DNA from: Rhodanobacter sp. LX-99
Lineage (GTDB): Bacteria > Pseudomonadota > Gammaproteobacteria > Xanthomonadales > Rhodanobacteraceae
Direction: 5' to 3'
DNA: 64,000 nucleotides
NCBI RefSeq assembly: GCF_018599185.1
Contig: NZ_JAHFVL010000004.1
Coordinates: forward strand, 62,001-126,000
Positions 60,900 to 64,000 of this stretch are shown here, in pieces (position 1 is the first letter of the stretch; the number at the start of each line of letters is the position of its first letter). The notes beneath the pieces are model-generated. The model did no database searches. It was not told where the DNA came from and saw only the letters and a list, made by a program, of their open reading frames with translations. A program made the translations under genes and the position numbers.

Positions 60900-63619
60900 A
60901 CCGCGCAAACGTCCATGCGAGTCTCGGTACGATCGGCTGCGCGCCGCTGCCGGCCTGCAGCGTGCCGGCGCGGCGCGAGAAGCTGCGGCTGGCCGGCACG
61001 CTCAACGGCATCGACTACGTCGAGGTGGGCGACGACGGCGTGAGCCTGTGCGTGCACCTGTTCGGCGAGATTCCGCATGGTCTCGGCGTGGCGAATGTGC
61101 GGATCAGCGGCGGCGACCGCATCACCGGCCTGCGCGTGCTCAGCGTGAACCCCGAGCTGGAACCGGAGCTGCACGACGACGCCTGCCTGCGCGTGGTGCT
61201 CGACCGCGAAGGCGACCATACGGCCTATTGCGTGTGCCTGGTGGGTGCGGCCTCCGGCAACGACGCGGCGGGCTGGATGGCGTATCCGGGCTTCGATCCG
61301 CGCTACGCGTGCGCCACGCTGCACTTCCGCCTGGACTGCGCGAAGACGCTGGACTGCGCCGACGAGGCGCCGTGCGTGTCGCCGCCGTCGCCCGCGCCGG
61401 AGATCAACTACCTGGCGAAGGACTACGCCAGCTTCCGCCAGCTGTTCCTCGACCGCCTCGCGCTGGACATGCCGGCATGGCAGGAGCGTCATGTGCCGGA
61501 CATCGGCATCGCGCTGGTGGAGACGCTGGCGTACACCGCCGACCATCTCAGCTACTACCAGGACGCGGTCGCCACCGAGGCCTGCCTGGGCACCGCGCGC
61601 AAGCGCATCTCGGTGCGCCGGCATGCGCGGCTGGTCGACTACCGCATGCACGAGGGCTGCAATGCGCGCGCGTTGGTGACGCTGGCCAGCAGCAGCGACC
61701 TGAGCCTCGAACTGGCCAACCTGCTGCTGCTGGTGCCGCCGCCGGGGCAGGGCCATCCGCAACCCGGCGTGATCGACGCGGCCCGGCTCGACGCGGCGCG
61801 TGCGCAAGGTGCGCTGATCTACGAGCCGATGCCGCTGGATGGCGCAGCCACGTTCGACGTGGTTGCCGCGCACAGCGCGATCCGGCTGCACACCTGGGGC
61901 GACGAACTGTGCTGCCTGCCACGCGGCAGCACGCGCGCGACCCTGGTCGACACGTCCGCAGCGGCACCATCGGCGGCGACGGATGCCGCCGCGGCCACGG
62001 CGCCGCAACGCGCGCTGAAACTCGTGGCTGGCGACCTGCTGATCTTCGAGGAAGTGCTGGGCCCGCAGACCGGCAACCCGGCCGATGCCGATCCCGCCCA
62101 TCGTCATGCCGTGCGCCTCACGGACGTCCGGACGTCCGTCGATCCGCTCGACGGAACGCTGCTGCTGGAAGTGGCGTGGGATCCTTGCGACGCGCTGCCG
62201 TTCGACCTGTGCCTGTCGGTGCGCACGCCGGCGCCGGATTGTGCGTGGCTGCACGACGTCAGCCTGGCGCGCGGCAACGTGCTGCTGGTCGACCATGGCG
62301 AACACGTGCGCGGGCGATGCGTTTCGCCGGCGATCTGCATACCGGCGGGTAGCGACGGCGACTATCCCGGCCTCGCCGCCGCGCTCGCCGCGATGCCGGA
62401 TGCCTGCACGCGCTGCGGCACGCTGGCCGAGGACTGCTGGCTGGTGCCCGGCGGCACGCAGTACGGCTGCTGTCATTGCGATGGCGCGGTGCAGGACGTG
62501 CGCCGTCCGCCGTCCGACACCGGCCACGTGCTGCCGGACATGCCGCTGACCTGGGCCGAGCCGCTGCCGCCGCAGGCGCCGGTATGCAAGCTGCTGTCGC
62601 GCGACCCGCGCCGGGCGCTGCCGCAGCTTGCCGTCTACGGCGGCGCGCTGCGGGACGTGCTGGTGGCCGGCACGCCGGACCCGCGCTGGCGGTGGCAGCC
62701 GCGCTACGACCTGCTGAAAAGCGGCCAGGACGACCGCCACTTCGTGGTCGAGATCGACGACGACGGCGCCGCGCACCTGCGCTTCGGCGACGGCGTGCTG
62801 GGCGCGCAACCGCAGGCCGGCGACTTCTTCCGCGCCGCCTCGCGCATCGGCAACGGCCCGGCCGGCAACGCGGGGCGCGACAGCATCGTGTGGCTGGCGC
62901 TGAAGTCGGGCGTGCTGTCCGCCGAGCTGCAGCCGCGCAACCCGCTGCCGGCCAGCGGCGGCACCGCGCCGGAGAGCCTGGCCGAGGTGAAGCTGTATGC
63001 GCCCGGCGCGTTCCGTGCGAAGCCGCTGCGCGCGATCGTCGCCGACGACTACGCGAGCTTCGCCGCGCAGGCGCCGCAGCTGCAGGGTGCCGCCGCCGCG
63101 CTGGAATGGAGCGGCAGCTGGTACGCAGCCGACGTGATGGTCGACCCGCTGGGCCACGAGAACCTGCCGGACGGGTTGGCGCGGCAAATCAAATACGGAC
63201 TGGAGCGCTATCGCCGCATCGGCCACGACGTCGAGGTGCATGCGGCCTGCTACGTGCCGTTGCGGATCGCGTTGTTCGTCTGCGTGCTGCCGGACTTCCT
63301 CGTCGCCCACGTCGAGGCCGAACTGCGCGACCGCTTCAGTTCGGACCTGCGCCGCGACGGCACGCCCGGCCTCTTCCATCCGGATCGGCTCAAGCTGGGC
63401 GCGCCGGTGTTCGCCAGCGCGCTGCTGGCCGAGGCGCAGTCGATCGCCGGCGTCGCCCACGTCGAGGTGACCACGCTGGCCCGCGCCGAGGGCGGCGATG
63501 AGGGCGTGCCCGAGGATGGCGTGCTGCATCTCGCCGCACGCGAAATCGCCCAGGTCGACAACGATCCGGATCATCCCGACCACGGAAGCATCGCGTTCAC
63601 GCTGGGAGGTGGCCGATGA
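60896..63619 (+). CDS. Baseplate-J-type assembly protein (Afp11-like)
   Basis: A 907-residue baseplate wedge protein. Hallmarks: EINYLAKDYASFRQLFLDRLAL, DIGIALVETLAYTADHLSYYQDAVATEACLGTARKRISVRRHARLVDYRMHEG, and FLVAHVEAELRDRFSSDLRRDGTPGLFHPDRLKLG near the C-terminus. An insertion with several CxxC pairs (CTRCGTLAEDCW, CCHCDG) may bind metal. It forms the wedge ring with the second J-type protein. Its stop overlaps the next start (ATGA). Confidence 0.9.
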   Translation: MNRANVHASLGTIGCAPLPACSVPARREKLRLAGTLNGIDYVEVGDDGVSLCVHLFGEIPHGLGVANVRISGGDRITGLRVLSVNPELEPELHDDACLRVVLDREGDHTAYCVCLVGAASGNDAAGWMAYPGFDPRYACATLHFRLDCAKTLDCADEAPCVSPPSPAPEINYLAKDYASFRQLFLDRLALDMPAWQERHVPDIGIALVETLAYTADHLSYYQDAVATEACLGTARKRISVRRHARLVDYRMHEGCNARALVTLASSSDLSLELANLLLLVPPPGQGHPQPGVIDAARLDAARAQGALIYEPMPLDGAATFDVVAAHSAIRLHTWGDELCCLPRGSTRATLVDTSAAAPSAATDAAAATAPQRALKLVAGDLLIFEEVLGPQTGNPADADPAHRHAVRLTDVRTSVDPLDGTLLLEVAWDPCDALPFDLCLSVRTPAPDCAWLHDVSLARGNVLLVDHGEHVRGRCVSPAICIPAGSDGDYPGLAAALAAMPDACTRCGTLAEDCWLVPGGTQYGCCHCDGAVQDVRRPPSDTGHVLPDMPLTWAEPLPPQAPVCKLLSRDPRRALPQLAVYGGALRDVLVAGTPDPRWRWQPRYDLLKSGQDDRHFVVEIDDDGAAHLRFGDGVLGAQPQAGDFFRAASRIGNGPAGNAGRDSIVWLALKSGVLSAELQPRNPLPASGGTAPESLAEVKLYAPGAFRAKPLRAIVADDYASFAAQAPQLQGAAAALEWSGSWYAADVMVDPLGHENLPDGLARQIKYGLERYRRIGHDVEVHAACYVPLRIALFVCVLPDFLVAHVEAELRDRFSSDLRRDGTPGLFHPDRLKLGAPVFASALLAEAQSIAGVAHVEVTTLARAEGGDEGVPEDGVLHLAAREIAQVDNDPDHPDHGSIAFTLGGGR

Positions 63620-64000
63620 GCTGCTGTAGCGCCTGTGGCAGGCATGCCTGCGCCTGCGGTTGCGGGACGGTCGCCGGCACGCCGCTGCCGCTGTACAACC
63701 GGCCGGGACTGGACAGCCTGGGCTATCGCGTCGGTACGTATGCCGACTTCCGCGCCACCATGCAGCGCGACCTCAGCGACGCCGCGCTGCCGGCGCTGGC
63801 CGGGCTGCGCACGCGCGAGGCCGACGATCCGGCGATGGCGTTGCTCGACGCCTGGGCGGTCGGCGCCGACGTGCTCACGTTCTACCAGGAGCGCATCGCC
63901 AACGAGGGCTACCTGCGCACCGCCACCGAACGCCGCTCGGTGCTGGAGCTGGCGCGGCTGGTCGACTACCGCCTGCGCCCCGGCGTGGCCGCCAGCGTCT
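63616..64000 (+). CDS. Second baseplate-J-type protein (Afp12-like), partial at right edge
   Basis: The ATG at 63616 overlaps the preceding stop, and the frame stays open to the window end (128 codons seen). The N-terminus MSCCSACGRHACACGCG has six cysteines in the first 16 residues, a probable metal cluster. TYADFRATMQRDLSD, WAVGADVLTFYQERIANEGYL and SVLELARLVDYRLRPG follow, the N-terminal pattern of the J-type family. It shares the ARLVDYR motif with the upstream paralogue. Confidence 0.88.
   Translation, partial: MSCCSACGRHACACGCGTVAGTPLPLYNRPGLDSLGYRVGTYADFRATMQRDLSDAALPALAGLRTREADDPAMALLDAWAVGADVLTFYQERIANEGYLRTATERRSVLELARLVDYRLRPGVAASV

Noticed and set aside
60839..63583. Long minus-strand open frame (914 codons) opposite the baseplate-J gene
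   Set aside because: Same GC-driven antisense effect; the plus strand has conserved J-type motifs and overlapping start/stop junctions.

Overview
The window is very GC-rich, gene-dense DNA with short intergenic gaps. Gene content (trehalase, TonB, TerC under a manganese riboswitch, LytS/LytTR pair, CadC-like TPR regulator, DUF456, CPXCG protein, many GC-rich lipoproteins) fits a Lysobacterales (Xanthomonadales) gammaproteobacterium, most likely Rhodanobacteraceae. This placement is inferred from the look of the proteins, not from a search.

The first 46 kb is mostly chromosomal housekeeping and accessory metabolism. 1-2.5 kb: end of a GH3 beta-glucosidase and a GH30 glucosylceramidase-type enzyme. 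2.7-9.9 kb: M14 peptidase, CPBP protease, PH-domain protein, DinB, a yybP-ykoY (Mn2+) riboswitch leading into a zinc-ribbon protein and TerC, a MITE-like element with 16-bp terminal inverted repeats and 10-bp flanking direct repeats, GNAT, alpha/beta hydrolase, and a 52-residue membrane peptide behind a consensus sigma-54 promoter. 10-18 kb: M3 dipeptidyl carboxypeptidase, two FtsX/MacB-type permeases without an ATPase, DUF454, acyltransferase, EEP hydrolase. 18-25.4 kb: lipoprotein, periplasmic trehalase, small membrane proteins, META/DUF4377 lipoprotein, and two L,D-transpeptidases of different families placed head to head. 25.6-43 kb: TrmO, YCII/DGPF protein, HAD hydrolase, a CadC-like regulator divergent from a beta-propeller protein, PIN toxin-like protein, LytTR two-component pair, nicotinamidase, cardiolipin synthase, FAD protein plus cysteine dioxygenase, TonB, hemolysin III, TfoX, DUF456. 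43.3-44.1 kb: ferredoxin-NADP reductase.

From 44.6 kb to the right edge the window holds an extracellular contractile injection system (eCIS, phage-tail-like) locus. It starts with a PspF-like sigma-54 activator lacking a sensory domain. A textbook -24/-12 promoter follows, with dyads about 95-145 bp upstream of its predicted start, and then a tightly packed, often start/stop-overlapping run: small winged-helix-like protein, sheath, inner tube, gp26-like Zn-binding baseplate protein, Pro/Ala-rich protein, DUF4255 tail terminator, AAA+ ATPase, small protein, papain-like candidate effector, DUF4157-OmpA-like fusion, two-TM membrane protein, CIS tube/adaptor, M15 peptidase, LysM protein, hub, spike, PAAR-like tip, gp25, and two baseplate-J-type proteins, the second cut off by the window end. 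The locus has one sheath and one tube gene, and the tail-tip parts are split into separate genes. Fibre and tape-measure genes are not seen and may lie beyond the right edge. The most notable inference is that the whole eCIS is transcribed from a sigma-54 promoter controlled by the adjacent activator.
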